This document shows, piece by piece, positions 1 to 10,097 of a DNA stretch of 64,000 nucleotides (position 1 is its first letter; the number at the start of each line of letters is the position of its first letter). Source of the stretch: Serinibacter arcticus (GTDB lineage: Bacteria > Actinomycetota > Actinomycetes > Actinomycetales > Beutenbergiaceae); the NCBI RefSeq assembly GCF_003121705.1, contig NZ_PYHR01000002.1:496001-560000 (forward strand), written 5' to 3'. The position numbers and the translations under genes were made by a program. The notes below the pieces were generated by a model. The model saw only the letters and a list, made by a program, of their open reading frames with translations, had not been told where the DNA came from and made no database searches.

Positions 1-1159
1 CCGCCAGGCTGAGGCCCGTACGGACCTCGAGGTCGGCCAGCCCGATGGTGACGAGCAGCTGGGGCGGGAGGCCACCCACCGAGGGAAGGACAGCGCTGCG
101 GAGGGCTGCCTGGCAGGCAGCCACCAGGGCGTCGAGTATGCGCTGGGGACGCGTGCGGTCGTCCCGGACGTCGGATCCCACCTCGGGGCGACGTGCCGTC
201 GCGGCCGGTCCCGAGAGGGCCGGCGCGGACCGTGCTGGCGGCACGGACGGTGCCGACGGTACTGACGGCTCGCGCGGTACGAACGGAGCAGACGGCGGGG
301 AGAGGACGGACGGCGTGGCGGGCTGCACCGGTGTCGGTACCGCGGCGCGCGGGTTGCTGCCGGCGTCGAACACCGTCATCAGAACCTCGGCCTGGACGGC
401 GTCGGCCCAGATGTCGAGGTGGGTGAGGCCACGCCGGGTGGCACCCACCGTCACGCCCTGGCGACGGAGCGCGTCGCGTTCGCCGGGCTCGGCACCGTCC
501 GGATCGAGCAGCGAGATCAGGCGCCTTCCCACGCGACGCAGGGTCTCGGGATCGAACGTCCTCGCGTAGCCGACGAGGGTTCGCTCGGCGTCGTCGACGA
601 CCTCGGCGGCGGCGACGTCCCGGATCTCGTCCGGCGCTCGCAGCACGACCTCGATTGCCTCGGGTCCGGGCGCAGCGGCGGCGCGACCCGAGGGATCCTC
701 GGACGCGCTCTGCTCCCCGTCGGCGCTGCCGACGACGACCCCGCGCTCCGCGTCGTCCACTGTGCCCAGCCCGACCGCGAGGGAGGCCGCGATCGGTCGG
801 AGCTCTCCCCCGGTCATCGCCCGTCGAGGGAGCACCGCGGAGGCCGCGCGGATCCGTCGTCGAGCCTCGTGTCCCGAGATGCGCAGCCGGGACCTGAGGA
901 GGTCGCACCCCCGCCGGAACGGGACCTGCGGATCGCTGGTCGGTCGGACCGCCGGCGATTCGGACTCGACCGCACCGGCCGCCCGCACCTGGAGCCGGTA
1001 CAGGACCCGGGCCACCTGCTCGACCCGCTCGGCGAGCTCGCACGCGTCCACCACGTCCCCCGCGTCGAGGGCGGCGGTCAGGACCGCCTCGGCCGCGCCG
1101 AGATCGGCGAGGCAGGCGTCGAGCCTGTCCTCGCAGTCGTCGCGGTGAGCGTTCGTCAT
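1..1159 (-). CDS. DUF222/13E12-repeat family protein (HNH endonuclease-associated), 3' part outside window
   Basis: Reading leftwards from an ATG at 1159, about 386 codons stay open to the window edge. The N-terminus is helical and acidic (starts MTNAHRDDCEDRLDACLADL), followed by a region with GCDLLRSRLRISGHEARRRI and RRLISLLDPDGAEPGERDA. That pattern is typical of DUF222, the N-terminal domain of the 13E12 repeat family, whose members usually end in an HNH nuclease domain. The HNH part, if present, lies outside the window. A Pro/Ser/Ala-rich linker (about residues 265-325) lies before the edge. Function of the family is not established; members in Mycobacterium tuberculosis are LexA-regulated. 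The LexA-like box in the promoter here fits that. The family call is from residue pattern recognition only. Confidence 0.75.
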   Translation of the reverse strand, partial: MTNAHRDDCEDRLDACLADLGAAEAVLTAALDAGDVVDACELAERVEQVARVLYRLQVRAAGAVESESPAVRPTSDPQVPFRRGCDLLRSRLRISGHEARRRIRAASAVLPRRAMTGGELRPIAASLAVGLGTVDDAERGVVVGSADGEQSASEDPSGRAAAAPGPEAIEVVLRAPDEIRDVAAAEVVDDAERTLVGYARTFDPETLRRVGRRLISLLDPDGAEPGERDALRRQGVTVGATRRGLTHLDIWADAVQAEVLMTVFDAGSNPRAAVPTPVQPATPSVLSPPSAPFVPREPSVPSAPSVPPARSAPALSGPAATARRPEVGSDVRDDRTRPQRILDALVAACQAALRSAVLPSVGGLPPQLLVTIGLADLEVRTGLSLA

Positions 1160-1164
1160 CCTCG

Positions 1165-1193
1165 ATTCTATCGAACACTTGTGCGTATTCCAA
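1165..1193 (-). promoter_or_regulatory. Leaderless promoter with a LexA-like box in the spacer, for the DUF222 gene
   Basis: On the minus strand, TTGGAA (1193-1188) and TAGAAT (1170-1165) are separated by exactly 17 nt and form a good vegetative -35/-10 pair. Five bases separate the -10 from the ATG at 1159, so the transcript probably starts at or next to the start codon. The spacer contains, on the plus strand at 1171-1186, TCGAACACTTGTGCGT. This matches the actinobacterial SOS box TCGAAC-N4-GTTCGA with one mismatch in its GAAC-N4-GTTC core. A repressor there would sit between -35 and -10. Confidence 0.7.
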
Positions 1194-1273
1194 GATCTGC
1201 AGGCAAATCTACATCCACAGATTACTCACCAAGGAACCAGCACCTCGCGCGCCTGGGGACAGTCCACGCCCGC

Positions 1274-1296
1274 GCAGGCCTCCCGTTCGGGCCTGC
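1274..1296 (-). terminator. Possible terminator after the GNAT gene
   Basis: GCAGGCC (1274-1280) and GGCCTGC (1290-1296) form a 7-bp stem with a 9-nt loop about 18 nt past the stop codon at 1314. There is no clear U tract, as is common for terminators in GC-rich actinobacteria. Confidence 0.35.
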
Positions 1297-1313
1297 CCCA
1301 CCCGAGCCCGGGA

Positions 1314-1841
1314 TCACCTCACCGAGGCATCGATCCAGTACCGCCGCTTGACCACCCCGTCGTCACCCGAAACCACGTCCTCGAGAACCCCGCCGCACCG
1401 CTCGATGACGGCGGCCGAGCCCTCGTTGTCGTCGTCGCACGTGACGAGCACGCGTGCGACCCCCAGATCGCCCAGGCGCTCGACGGAGAGCTGGAGCATC
1501 CGCGAGGCGTAGCCGCGGCGACGATGCTCGGGCGCCACGGCGTAGCCGACGTGCCCGCCGACGGCCAGCAGGTACGCGTTCAGCTCGTGTCGCACGGACA
1601 CCCGACCGACCAGCACGCCGTCGACCTCGGCGACGAGGAAGTCGGATCGAACGCGTCCGGGAGGGAGATCGACGCCGTCGGCCTCGCGCTGCACCTGGGC
1701 CAGCAGGACGGGCCAGTCGCCGTCGGCGAGCAGGAAGGTGAACCCGTCCGCGCGCAGCTGCTCGTGGATCCGCCGGAGCACGACCTCGTCGGTCCCGGTC
1801 GGCGGCCGCAGGACCAGCCGGTCAGCGGCCGACGACCCCAC
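1314..1841 (-). CDS. GNAT-family N-acetyltransferase
   Basis: A 175-aa single-domain GNAT protein, predicted to transfer an acetyl group from acetyl-CoA to an unknown amine. The acetyl-CoA pyrophosphate-binding loop is visible as APEHRRRGYASRML (Q/RxxGxG/A type), after a strand ending VGYAV. The C-terminal part has VTCDDDNEGSAAVIERCG, the usual asparagine-containing helix. The GTG at 1841 is preferred over GTGs at 1847 and 1856 because GGAG lies 8 nt before it. It starts about 24 nt after the rsmB stop in the same direction, so it is probably the last gene of that operon. The substrate cannot be inferred. Confidence 0.8.
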   Translation of the reverse strand: MGSSAADRLVLRPPTGTDEVVLRRIHEQLRADGFTFLLADGDWPVLLAQVQREADGVDLPPGRVRSDFLVAEVDGVLVGRVSVRHELNAYLLAVGGHVGYAVAPEHRRRGYASRMLQLSVERLGDLGVARVLVTCDDDNEGSAAVIERCGGVLEDVVSGDDGVVKRRYWIDASVR

Positions 1842-1864
1842 GCCCACGACTCCCACCCGTCCGA

Positions 1865-3412
1865 TCAGACCCGGCGCAGCAGCGCCAGGAACATCGCGTC
1901 GGTCCCGTGCCGGTGCGGCCAGAGCTGCACGTACGGTCCCGCCAGGCCCTCGACGGGCCGTCCGACCACCGCGTTCACCGCCGCGACCGCGTCCAGCACC
2001 TCGACGTCCTCCCGCGAACGGGTCACGGCTTCCACCACGGCGCGCGTCTCCGCGACGTGCGGCGAGCACGTCACGTACCCGACCACTCCCCCGGGTCGCG
2101 TCGCGTCCAGCGCGGCGTCCAGCAGCTCCCGCTGCAGCAGCGCGAGCGGCTTGAGGTCGGCGGGCGTCCGCCGCCACCGGGCCTCGGGTCGACGCCGGAG
2201 CGCCCCCAGGCCGGTGCACGGAGCGTCCACGAGGACGCGGTCGAACCGGCCCGGGTGGGCCGTGCCGAGCTCGCGACCGTCCCACTGCACGACGTCGAGG
2301 AGCTCGGGCGGCAGCGCCTTCACGCTGCGCTCCACCAGCCCCACGCGGTGCGGCTGGACCTCGCCGGCGACGAGCACGCTCGGTCGGTCCAGCGCCCCGA
2401 GCGCCGCGAGCTCGTCGGTCCGCTGGGCCAGCACGGCGCCCAGCAGCGCACTCTTGCCGCCGGGGCCGGCGCACACGTCGGCCCACTGCGAGTCCCCGTC
2501 GGTGACCGTGACGCCCGCGAGCGCGAGCGCGACGAGCTGGCTCCCCTCGTCCTGGACGCCCATCCGGCCCTGTCGCACGGCCGGCAGCGCGTCGGGGCTG
2601 CCGCCGGCCAGACGCCACGCCGTCGGGGCGAGGCCGGCCGGCGTCACCACCCCGTCCTCGACGGCGTCGGTCAGCTCGCGCTCGTCGACCAGGCCCGGCC
2701 GGGCGACCAGGGTCACCGCCGGGGCCGCGTTGTCGGCCTCGAGCAACGCGACGAGCTCGGCCTCGAGCCGGCCGGCCGGGGTACCGCCGTCGAGCGCCAG
2801 GCTCTCGCGGAGCGCCCGGACGATCCAGGCCGGGTGGGCCAGTCGCTGACCGAGCAGGTCGTCCGCATCGGTGGTGCGCTCGGCCATCCGACGCTCCCAC
2901 TCGGCGGCGTCGGCGCGCGTCACCTGGCGCATGACGGCGTTCGCGAACGAGGCGGCGCCCGGCGACACGTTGGCGCGGACCAGGTCCACCGTCTCCGAGA
3001 CGGCCGCGTGCTGCGCCACCCGCATCCCGAGCACCTGGTGCGCGCCCAGCCGGAGCGCGTCGAGGACGCCGGGGTCGATCGAGGTCAGCCCGCGGCTCGA
3101 GCACATCGCGAGGATCGCGTCGTAGCGACCGCGCAGCCGGAGCGTCCCGTAGGCGAGCTCGGTGGCGAAGCCGGCGTCGCGCCCGCTCAGTTCGCGCTCG
3201 GCCAGGAGGCCCGGGAGCACGAGGTTCGCGTACGCGTCGGACCCGGCGACGGCGCGCAGGACGTCGTAGGCCGCCTGCCGGGACGGGTCGATGCGCGTCG
3301 TCGCGCCGCGGCCGTTCCCGCCACGGGCACCGCCGGGACGCCCCCGACCCCGCTCGCCCGCGCCACCGCGCTCGTTCCGTCCGCCGCGCTCGCCCGCTCC
3401 GCGCTCAGCCAC
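1865..3412 (-). CDS. rsmB: 16S rRNA (cytosine-967-C5)-methyltransferase
   Basis: RsmB methylates C967 of 16S rRNA with SAM. The 515-aa protein has an Arg/Gly-rich N-terminal tail (about 45 residues), a NusB-like RNA-binding domain ([20 protein letters not shown] onwards) and a Rossmann methyltransferase domain. The SAM motif is [13 protein letters not shown]; the catalytic cysteines are in [15 protein letters not shown] and TCSPH. The GTG start at 3412 overlaps the fmt stop by 8 nt, so the two are translationally coupled, and fmt-rsmB adjacency is widespread. The Arg/Gly-rich tail is longer than in Escherichia coli RsmB but common in actinobacteria. Confidence 0.93.
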   Translation of the reverse strand: MAERGAGERGGRNERGGAGERGRGRPGGARGGNGRGATTRIDPSRQAAYDVLRAVAGSDAYANLVLPGLLAERELSGRDAGFATELAYGTLRLRGRYDAILAMCSSRGLTSIDPGVLDALRLGAHQVLGMRVAQHAAVSETVDLVRANVSPGAASFANAVMRQVTRADAAEWERRMAERTTDADDLLGQRLAHPAWIVRALRESLALDGGTPAGRLEAELVALLEADNAAPAVTLVARPGLVDERELTDAVEDGVVTPAGLAPTAWRLAGGSPDALPAVRQGRMGVQDEGSQLVALALAGVTVTDGDSQWADVCAGPGGKSALLGAVLAQRTDELAALGALDRPSVLVAGEVQPHRVGLVERSVKALPPELLDVVQWDGRELGTAHPGRFDRVLVDAPCTGLGALRRRPEARWRRTPADLKPLALLQRELLDAALDATRPGGVVGYVTCSPHVAETRAVVEAVTRSREDVEVLDAVAAVNAVVGRPVEGLAGPYVQLWPHRHGTDAMFLALLRRV

Positions 3413-4379
3413 GGTCGACCCCCTCGAACGCCGACCCCTGTTCCAGCCGGGCGCCGCGCGCCCAGGCGGCCGCGGGCATCCACGCCTTGCCGGCCGGGGC
3501 GACCTCGCCGAGCAGCACCGGCGTCGTGCCGGTCCCCACGTGCACCTCGTTCTTGCCCGCCCGCACCTCACCCGGCGCGAGCGCGATCTCACCCGACACC
3601 GACGCCCCCGACACCACAGGCACCAGCACGACCGGCCCCACCTTCACCCGCGTCCCCGCGAGCACCGTCCACGCCCCAGGAGCCGGCGTCATCGACCGCA
3701 CGAAGCGGTCGACGGCGACGGCGGGCAGGTGCCACGGCACCTGCGCGTGCGCGACCTCGAGCTTGGGGGCGAGGCTGACGCCGTCGTCGGGCTGCTCGGT
3801 CGGTGACGCCGACCCGTCCGCCAGCGCGTCCAGGCTCGCCAGCACGAGCGGGACGCCCGCGACCGAGAGCCGGTCCAGGAGGTCGCCGCTGGTGTCGCGC
3901 GGTCGGACGCCCTCGGTCATCGTCCCGATCACGGGACCGGTGTCGAGCCCCGTGGTCAGGCGGAACGTCGTCGCCCCCGTGATCTCGTCGCCGCTCCGCA
4001 CCGCCCACTGCACGGGCGCGGCACCGCGCCACGCGGGCAGCAGCGAGAAGTGCAGGTTGATCCAGCCGTGCGTCGGCACGTCGAGCAGCGTGGCCGGGAC
4101 GAGCGCGCCGTAGGCGACCACGACGGCGACGTCGAGCTCGAGCGCCTCGATCGCGGCCACCGCCTCGGGGGTCCGCAGGGTCGGCCACTCCAGGACGTCG
4201 ATGCCGAGCTCACGAGCCGCGTCGGCGACGGGCGAGGGCTCCTCCGCGCCCCGGCGCGAGCGGCGGGCCGGCGGGCGGGTCAGCGCCGCGACCACGGTGT
4301 GGCGGGCGGCCAGCGCCCGGAGGGTCGGGACGGCGACGTCGGGGGTTCCGGCGAAGAGCACGCGCAGCGGTGAGGTCAC
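3405..4379 (-). CDS. fmt: Methionyl-tRNA formyltransferase
   Basis: Fmt formylates Met-tRNAfMet with 10-formyl-THF for translation initiation. At 324 aa it is of normal length. The N-terminal formyltransferase domain shows [17 protein letters not shown] and the folate/catalytic region [19 protein letters not shown] with the catalytic Asn and His; the catalytic Asp is in TGLDTGPV. The C-terminal OB-like tRNA-binding domain follows ([10 protein letters not shown] onward). It starts with GTG. It precedes rsmB with an 8-nt overlap and follows a HAD gene by about 10 nt. Confidence 0.95.
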   Translation of the reverse strand: MTSPLRVLFAGTPDVAVPTLRALAARHTVVAALTRPPARRSRRGAEEPSPVADAARELGIDVLEWPTLRTPEAVAAIEALELDVAVVVAYGALVPATLLDVPTHGWINLHFSLLPAWRGAAPVQWAVRSGDEITGATTFRLTTGLDTGPVIGTMTEGVRPRDTSGDLLDRLSVAGVPLVLASLDALADGSASPTEQPDDGVSLAPKLEVAHAQVPWHLPAVAVDRFVRSMTPAPGAWTVLAGTRVKVGPVVLVPVVSGASVSGEIALAPGEVRAGKNEVHVGTGTTPVLLGEVAPAGKAWMPAAAWARGARLEQGSAFEGVDRG

Positions 4380-4389
4380 CGGCGCAAGT

Positions 4390-5025
4390 CTAGGCGGGCG
4401 GATCGATCACGACGCCGAGGCCGGCGAGCTCCCGGCGCAGCGAGGCCGCGTCCGTGAAGACGTGACCGTGCAGCCCGAGAGCCCGGGCCGCCTCGACGTT
4501 CGCGAGGCGGTCGTCCACGAACAGGGCCCGCGCGGGTGCGACGTCGAACCGGTCGAGCAGGTGCTGGTAGATCGCGGGATCCGGCTTCACCAGACCCAGG
4601 TCGCCCGACACCACGATCGCCTCCAGCTCGTGCATCGCGGGCACGGCGACCCGTCCGTGGGGGAAGGTCTCCGACGACCAGTTCGTCAGGCCGAGCAGCC
4701 GGAGGCCGCGCGCCCGCATCTCGCCCACCAGCTCCGGCATGCCGGGGACCGGCCCGGTCAGCGTCGTGGCGAAGGCCTCCGCGTACCGCGCGAGGAAGCC
4801 GGCGTGCTGCGGCCACGCGGCGGCGACCTCCTCCTCCAGGGACGCCCAGGTCTCCCCCGCGTCCGCGCGGAGGTTCAGGGCGTGGAAGTCGATCTCGGCG
4901 GCGACGGCGTGCCACGCCTGGGCACTCAGGTGGGGGTGCGCGCGCTGCGGTTCCCAGTCGACCAGCACCTGGCCGAGGTCCAGCACGACGGTGTCGATCT
5001 CGCTCTCGCTGCTCACGGCATCCAT
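4390..5025 (-). CDS. HAD-superfamily hydrolase (subfamily IA phosphatase-like)
   Basis: A cytosolic HAD hydrolase of about 211 aa, probably a phosphatase for a small phosphorylated metabolite. Motif I is [12 protein letters not shown]. The nucleophile position reads DLGQV, with Gly in place of the second Asp of DxD, as in the DLGGV/DLGQV subgroup (YihX-like). Motif II is LGLTNWSS, motif III Lys is in GLVKPDP, and motif IV is [12 protein letters not shown]. The ATG at 5025 has GAGG 4 nt upstream; a GTG at 5055 in the same frame is the alternative. It lies between priA and fmt. The substrate is unknown. Confidence 0.8.
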   Translation of the reverse strand: MDAVSSESEIDTVVLDLGQVLVDWEPQRAHPHLSAQAWHAVAAEIDFHALNLRADAGETWASLEEEVAAAWPQHAGFLARYAEAFATTLTGPVPGMPELVGEMRARGLRLLGLTNWSSETFPHGRVAVPAMHELEAIVVSGDLGLVKPDPAIYQHLLDRFDVAPARALFVDDRLANVEAARALGLHGHVFTDAASLRRELAGLGVVIDPPA

Positions 5026-5074
5026 CCTCACAGGTGCCGCGCGCCCCGTCGTCACGAGGTCGCAGGTCCGCCCG

Positions 5075-7371
5075 TCACAGGTCCCGAGGGTCGACGACGA
5101 CCCGGACCGGGCCGCGCCGCTTGTGGGCGCTGCGCACCCCGAGCGCTTCCTTGACCGCGCGGGACAGGGCCGCGCCGTCCGCCAACGACGACCTCAGGAG
5201 CGCCCGGGACGGCTCGACGACGTCGTCCCCGTCCGCGCCGTCGTCCGTCCCCCAGAGCGATCCCGGCGGCGGCGTCGCGGCGGAGGCTCCCGCCGTCCCA
5301 GTCCCGCCGCCGGCACCAGCCCCCGACCCCGGGCGCACCGGTGCGGCCGGCACCGGGAACGGCCCGAGCACCTCCGCCCCCGGCGACGGCTCGAGCTCGG
5401 CGAGCAGGTCGGTGACGGCGTCGAGCGACCCTGTCGCCGTGACCACCCGCGCCGCGGGCGGGAATCGCAGCTCCGTGCGCTCGGCGAGCTCGCGGTGGGC
5501 GAACCCCTCCGCGTCCCACCGCACGAGCGCCTGCACCACCGCCGCGGTGCCGCCGCCCGCGACGACGACGCGGCCGCCGTCGCGCGCCGAACGCGCGAGC
5601 CAGGCCGCGGCGAACCAGCGCCGCAGCGCCTCCTCGCTCCCCGCCAGCCCGGGCAGCGACGTGGCGAGCGAGCCGTCCAGCAGCACGACGGCGGTGTACC
5701 CGCCCTCCGCCTCCGGCTCGGCGCCCGGGGTGGCCACGACGATCCGGGGCGCGTCGTTCACCCGGTCCACGACGCCGTGCCCCGACTCGCTCGCGAGGAC
5801 CGGGATCTGCGGGAACGCGCGTCCGAGCTCCTCGGCGGTCCGCATCGAGCCGACACGCACGGCCCGCAGGCCCCCGAAGCCGCACTCCGGGCAGCGCCAG
5901 TCCTCGGCGCTCGTGCCGCACGCCCCGCAGACCGGAGGCCCCGCGGCGGGCATCGTCAGCGTGCCGCCGCACGCCGCGCAGCGCGCGGGGGTCCGGCACC
6001 GGCCGCAGGCGAGGTGGGGCAGGTAGCCGGCGCGCGGGGTCTGCACGAGCACGGGGCCGTGCGCGAGCCCCGCGCGCAGCGCCTCCCACACGGGGTCGGG
6101 ATCCGGGCGTGGCCGCCGGGGCCGGAGCGGGCGAGGTCCTCGGCGTCGGGCGCGCTCACGCGCGGGGCGACCTCGCGCAGGCGCGAGCGCTCCGCCCGCA
6201 GCGAGACCGCCCACCCCGTCTCGACGAGGTGCTGCGACCACACCGAGCGCGACGGCGAGGCGAGCAGCACCGCGGCCCGCTCCGGGACCGCGCGGAGGGC
6301 GAGGACCTGGGCGGCGTGCGGGTAGGGCGAGCGCTGCTCGACGAGCGAGTCGTCGCCGTCGTCCCAGCAGACGACGAGGCCGAGGTCGACGAGCGGGGCC
6401 CAGGCGGCCGACCGGGTGCCGACGACGACCCGCGTCAGGCCCGTGAGCGCCCGCAGGTGAGCCCGCGCGCGCACGGACGGCCCGTCGCTCGCGACCAGTC
6501 GTCCGACCTCCTCGCCGAGCCGCTCGGCCAGGTACGGCACGAGCGCCTCGACGTCGCGCAGGTCGGGCACCACCACGAGCACCCCGCGCCCCGCGGCCCT
6601 CGTCGCCAGCGCCGCCTCGGCCAGCGCCTCGCGCCAGCGCGCGGGTCCGCCGACGACGCTCCACACCGCGCGCGGGGCCTCGCCCTCGCGGAGGCGGCGC
6701 AGCAGCGCCGGACCGCCGGGCACCTCGTCCCACGGGCTCGCGGGGTGCCCGACGTCAGCCCCCGCCCCCTCGGAGGTCCCGACGTCGGTGACCTCGATCT
6801 CGTCGGAGACCTCGCTCTCCTCGGCGGCCTCGCGCTCGACGGCGACCTCCGCCGCCCGCGCCGCCGCCTTCGCCACGGCCGCGAGCACGCCGGCCTCGGC
6901 GCGCGCGTGACGCGACGGCACCGCGAACCGCAGCACGTCGCTCAGCGTCCCGGCGTACCGGTCGGCGACCGCGCGCGCGAGCGCGAGCACGGGCGGCGTC
7001 AGGGTGACGACGGGCGAGACCAGGCGGCGCAGCGACGCCAGCCGGCGGCCGGTGTCGTCGGGGCCGAGGGCCCGGACGCCGAGGACCCAGCCGTCGCGCT
7101 CCCGACCGGCGAACGGCACCTTGACGCGGGTGCCGACGACGACCTCGTCCGGCCCGGCGGCGCCCGCCAGCTCGTCGGGCACCAGGTAGTCGAACTCGCG
7201 GTCCAGGTGCGGCAGCGGGACGTCGACGACGACCTGCGCCACCCGGGTGCCCGCGACCGGCGGCGGCGCCGGCGCGACGGCACGGCCCGCCGCCGGGACA
7301 GCGGCGTCGGGCACCCCGAACAGCGCGTCGCCCGGGGACGACGTCGGCGCCTCGTCCTCCCCCACGCTCAC
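5075..7371 (-). CDS. priA: Primosomal protein N' (actinobacterial PriA), frameshifted in this sequence
   Basis: Homologue of the replication-restart protein PriA. The N-terminal part (7371 to about 6120) has the DNA-binding domain (VVVDVPLPHLDREFDYLVPD). The C-terminal part continues in a different frame (about 6120 to 5075) and contains a zinc-binding cysteine cluster (CGRCRTPARCAACGGTL, CGACGT, CPEC). The helicase motifs are decayed: no Walker A Lys, and CWDDGDDSL replaces the DEEH box. This is the known actinobacterial state, so it is unlikely to be an active helicase. One base is missing near 6118-6121 (GGGG on plus); adding one gives a 765-codon frame. The exact slip site is uncertain because both frames are open. 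GTG start, 12 nt after the metK stop. Confidence 0.85.
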
Positions 7372-7383
7372 GGCGACGTCCGG

Positions 7384-8585
7384 CTACAGGGCGGAGCGCA
7401 GCGCGTCGGCGCGGTCGGTGCGCTCCCACGTGAACTCGGGCAGCTCGCGTCCGAAGTGGCCGTAGTTCGAGGTCAGCGCGTAGATCGGGCGCAGCAGGTC
7501 GAGCGCGTCGATGATGGCGGCCGGGCGGAGGTCGAAGACCTGCGAGATCGCGCGCGAGATCCCCTCGGCGCTCACGCCGGCCGCCTCGGTGCCGAACGTC
7601 TCCACGTACACGCCCACGGGGTGGGCGCGGCCGATCGCGTACGCGACCTGCACCTCGCAGCGACGCGCGAGTCCTGCGGCCACCACGTTCTTGGCCACCC
7701 AGCGCATCGCGTAGGCCGCCGAGCGGTCCACCTTCGAGGGGTCCTTGCCGGAGAACGCGCCGCCGCCGTGGCGGGCCATGCCGCCGTAGGTGTCGACGAT
7801 GATCTTGCGACCGGTGAGGCCGGCGTCGCCCATCGGGCCGCCGAGCGTGAAGGCGCCCGTCGGGTTGACCAGGAGGCGCAGGCCGGAGACGTCGAGCCCC
7901 TCCGGCGCGTGCTCGGCCAGGACCGGGGCCAGCACCTGCTCGCGCAGCGCGACGGCGAGGTCGGCCTCGGTGAGGTCGGGCGAGTGCTGGGCGGAGATGA
8001 CGACGGTGCCGACGGCGACGGGCCGGTCGCCGTCGTAGTCGATCGTCACCTGCGTCTTGCCGTCGGGGCGCAGCCCGTCGACGATCCCCTGCTTGCGGAC
8101 GGCGCTGAGGCGCTCGGACAGGCGGTGGGCGAGGTGGATCGGCAGCGGCATGAGGGTCGGCGTCTCGTCGGCGGCGTACCCGAACATCAGGCCCTGGTCG
8201 CCGGCACCCTGCGCGTCGTAGGGGTCGACGGCGACGCCGTCGCGCACCTCGAGGGAGTCGGTCAGCCCCTGCTCGATCTCCTGGGACTGCTGACCGATCG
8301 AGAGCGAGACTCCGCAGGAGGAGCCGTCGAAGCCGACCTCCGACGAGGTGTACCCGATGCCGGAGATCACGTCCCTCACGAGCTTGGGCATCTCGACGTA
8401 GCCGGTCGTGTTGATCTCCCCGCGACGTGCACGAGGCCCGTGGTGACGAGCGTCTCGACGGCGACGTGGGCGTCACGGTCGGCCGCCAGCAGGGCGTCGA
8501 GGATGGAGTCGGAGACGAGGTCGCTCACCTTGTCGGGGTGGCCCTCGGTGACGGACTCGGAGGTGAAGCTGCGCAGGGTGGTCAC
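7384..8585 (-). CDS. metK: S-adenosylmethionine synthetase, frameshifted in this sequence
   Basis: MetK makes SAM from methionine and ATP. The N-terminal frame (8585 to about 8420) gives [20 protein letters not shown] with the substrate-binding His-Pro-Asp-Lys. The frame then shifts and continues as [15 protein letters not shown], with later motifs [12 protein letters not shown] and [19 protein letters not shown]. At 8418-8421 the plus strand has CCCC where CCCCC is required. One extra base gives 400 aa, the family's normal length. Since metK is essential, a sequence error is far likelier than a pseudogene. GTG start. Neighbours are coaBC upstream and priA downstream. Confidence 0.93.
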
Positions 8586-8624
8586 AACGATCGAGGGTAG
8601 TGCAGCCCCCCGACATCCGACCGG

Positions 8625-9827
8625 TCAGCGGGGCAGGCGTCCCACGATGAGGTCGACCAGCCCGCGCGCGACCTCGTCCTTGGTGCCGGCGGCGCGGCCC
8701 ACCTCGTCGCCCGCGGCGTCGAGCACGACGACGGCGTTGGGCACGTCGCCGAACCCGGTCGTGGCCCCGACGACGTTGACGGCGAGCAGGTCGGCGCCCT
8801 TGCGGATCGCCTTCGCCCGGCCGTGGGCCGCCGCGTCCTGCGCCGCGTCCCCGGTCTCGGCGGCGAAGCCGACGACGACCTGGCCCGCGCGGCGCGCGGC
8901 GACGAGGCCGGCGAGCACGTCCGGGTTCTCCACGAGGTGGATGACCAGGTCGTCCCCGGTCTTCTTGATCTTGGACCCCGCCGACGTGGTCGGCCGGTAG
9001 TCGGCGACGGCGGCCGCCATCACGACGACGTCGGCGGCGGGTGCCTCCGCCGTCATCGCCTCGGCCAGCTCCAGCGCGGTGCCGACCGTGACGACGCGGT
9101 GCGGGACGCCGTCGAGCGGGATCTCCACGTGGGCTGCGACGAGCGTGACGTCGGCGCCACGCGCGGCGAGCGCGTCGGCCACCGCCAGGCCCTGACGGCC
9201 GGAGGAGCGGTTGCCGAGGAAGCGCACGGGGTCGAGGGGTTCGCGGGTGCCGCCGGCGGAGACGACGGCGCGCACGCCCTCGAGGTCCCGCTCGCCGTCA
9301 GCCCCCGCGACCAGCGCCAGCGCGGCCGCCGCGATCGCGGCGGGCTCGGGCAGGCGGCCCTGACCGGTGTCGGTCCCGGCCAGCCGGCCGGAGTCGGGGT
9401 CGAGCACGTGGATCCCGCGCTCGCGCAGCACGGCCACGTTGGCCTGCGTGGCCGGGTGCAGCCACATCTCGGTGTGCATCGCCGGGGCGACGAGCACCGG
9501 GCACGTGACGGTCAGCATCGTGGCGGTCAGCAGGTCGTCGGCCCGGCCGGAGGCCAGGCGGGCGAGCAGGTCGGCCGTCGCCGGAGCGATCACGGCGAGC
9601 TCGATGCTGCGGCCGAGGTGGACGTGCTCCACCTCGGCGGCACCGGTGAAGACGTCCGTCGTCACGCGGTGCCCGGCCAGCGCCTCCCACGTGGGTCTCC
9701 CCACGAACTCGAGCGCGGCCGGGGTGGGCACGACGTGCACGTCGTGCCCGCTCTCGGCGAGCAGGCGCAGGAGGTGCACCGCCTTGTAGGCGGCGATGCC
9801 CCCGCTGACGCCGAGAAGGACGCGCAG
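8625..9827 (-). CDS. coaBC: Bifunctional phosphopantothenoylcysteine synthetase/decarboxylase, probable CTG start
   Basis: CoaBC joins cysteine to 4'-phosphopantothenate and decarboxylates the product in CoA synthesis. The N-terminal flavoprotein (CoaC) domain has LLGVSGGIAAYKAV, catalytic His in VEHVHLGRS, and APAMHTEMW. The CoaB domain has ISAGGTREPLDPVRFLGNRSSG and KIKKTG. No ATG, GTG or TTG lies in frame between the rpoZ stop codon and the essential FMN-binding strand. The only plausible start is CTG at 9827, placed 6 nt after a perfect GGAGGAG (9840-9834) inside the end of rpoZ. A GTG at 9779 would delete the first strand and loop. The result is 400 aa, normal for the family. Confidence 0.88.
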   Translation of the reverse strand: MRVLLGVSGGIAAYKAVHLLRLLAESGHDVHVVPTPAALEFVGRPTWEALAGHRVTTDVFTGAAEVEHVHLGRSIELAVIAPATADLLARLASGRADDLLTATMLTVTCPVLVAPAMHTEMWLHPATQANVAVLRERGIHVLDPDSGRLAGTDTGQGRLPEPAAIAAAALALVAGADGERDLEGVRAVVSAGGTREPLDPVRFLGNRSSGRQGLAVADALAARGADVTLVAAHVEIPLDGVPHRVVTVGTALELAEAMTAEAPAADVVVMAAAVADYRPTTSAGSKIKKTGDDLVIHLVENPDVLAGLVAARRAGQVVVGFAAETGDAAQDAAAHGRAKAIRKGADLLAVNVVGATTGFGDVPNAVVVLDAAGDEVGRAAGTKDEVARGLVDLIVGRLPR

Positions 9828-9830
9828 GGT

Positions 9831-10097
9831 CTACTCCTCCTCGGAGGAGGAGTAGGACAGCAGGCCCTTGTTGATCTCGCGCATGGCGATGGAGAGGGGC
9901 TTCTCCTGCGGGCGGGTCTCGACCAGCGGGCCGACGTACTCGAGCAGGCCCTCGTGGAGCTGCGCGTAGTACGCGTTGATCTGGCGGGCGCGCTTGGAGG
10001 AGTACAGGACCAGCGCGTACTTGGAGTCGGCGACCTCGAGGAGCTCGTCGATGGGCGGGTCGGTGATGCCCTCGGGCGCGGCAACGGTTCCGGACAT
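9831..10097 (-). CDS. rpoZ: RNA polymerase omega subunit
   Basis: An 88-aa omega subunit that helps assemble beta'. Recognised by [31 protein letters not shown] and the conserved [14 protein letters not shown]. The C-terminal end is Ser/Glu-rich (SSSEEE), and its Glu codons double as the GGAGGAG ribosome site for coaBC. It starts with ATG at 10097. The gmk-rpoZ-coaBC order is the usual actinobacterial one. Confidence 0.95.
   Translation of the reverse strand: MSGTVAAPEGITDPPIDELLEVADSKYALVLYSSKRARQINAYYAQLHEGLLEYVGPLVETRPQEKPLSIAMREINKGLLSYSSSEEE

Noticed and set aside
6090-6140. Programmed -1 frameshift in priA
   Set aside because: No X-XXY-YYZ slippery heptamer or clear downstream pseudoknot, and five other genes show the same homopolymer loss.
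4975-9000. Long open frames on the plus strand opposite priA, metK and coaBC (over 900 codons)
   Set aside because: They are antisense to genes with clear motifs; high GC at third positions keeps stops rare. Their translations are low-complexity Arg/Gly/Ala with no domain pattern.
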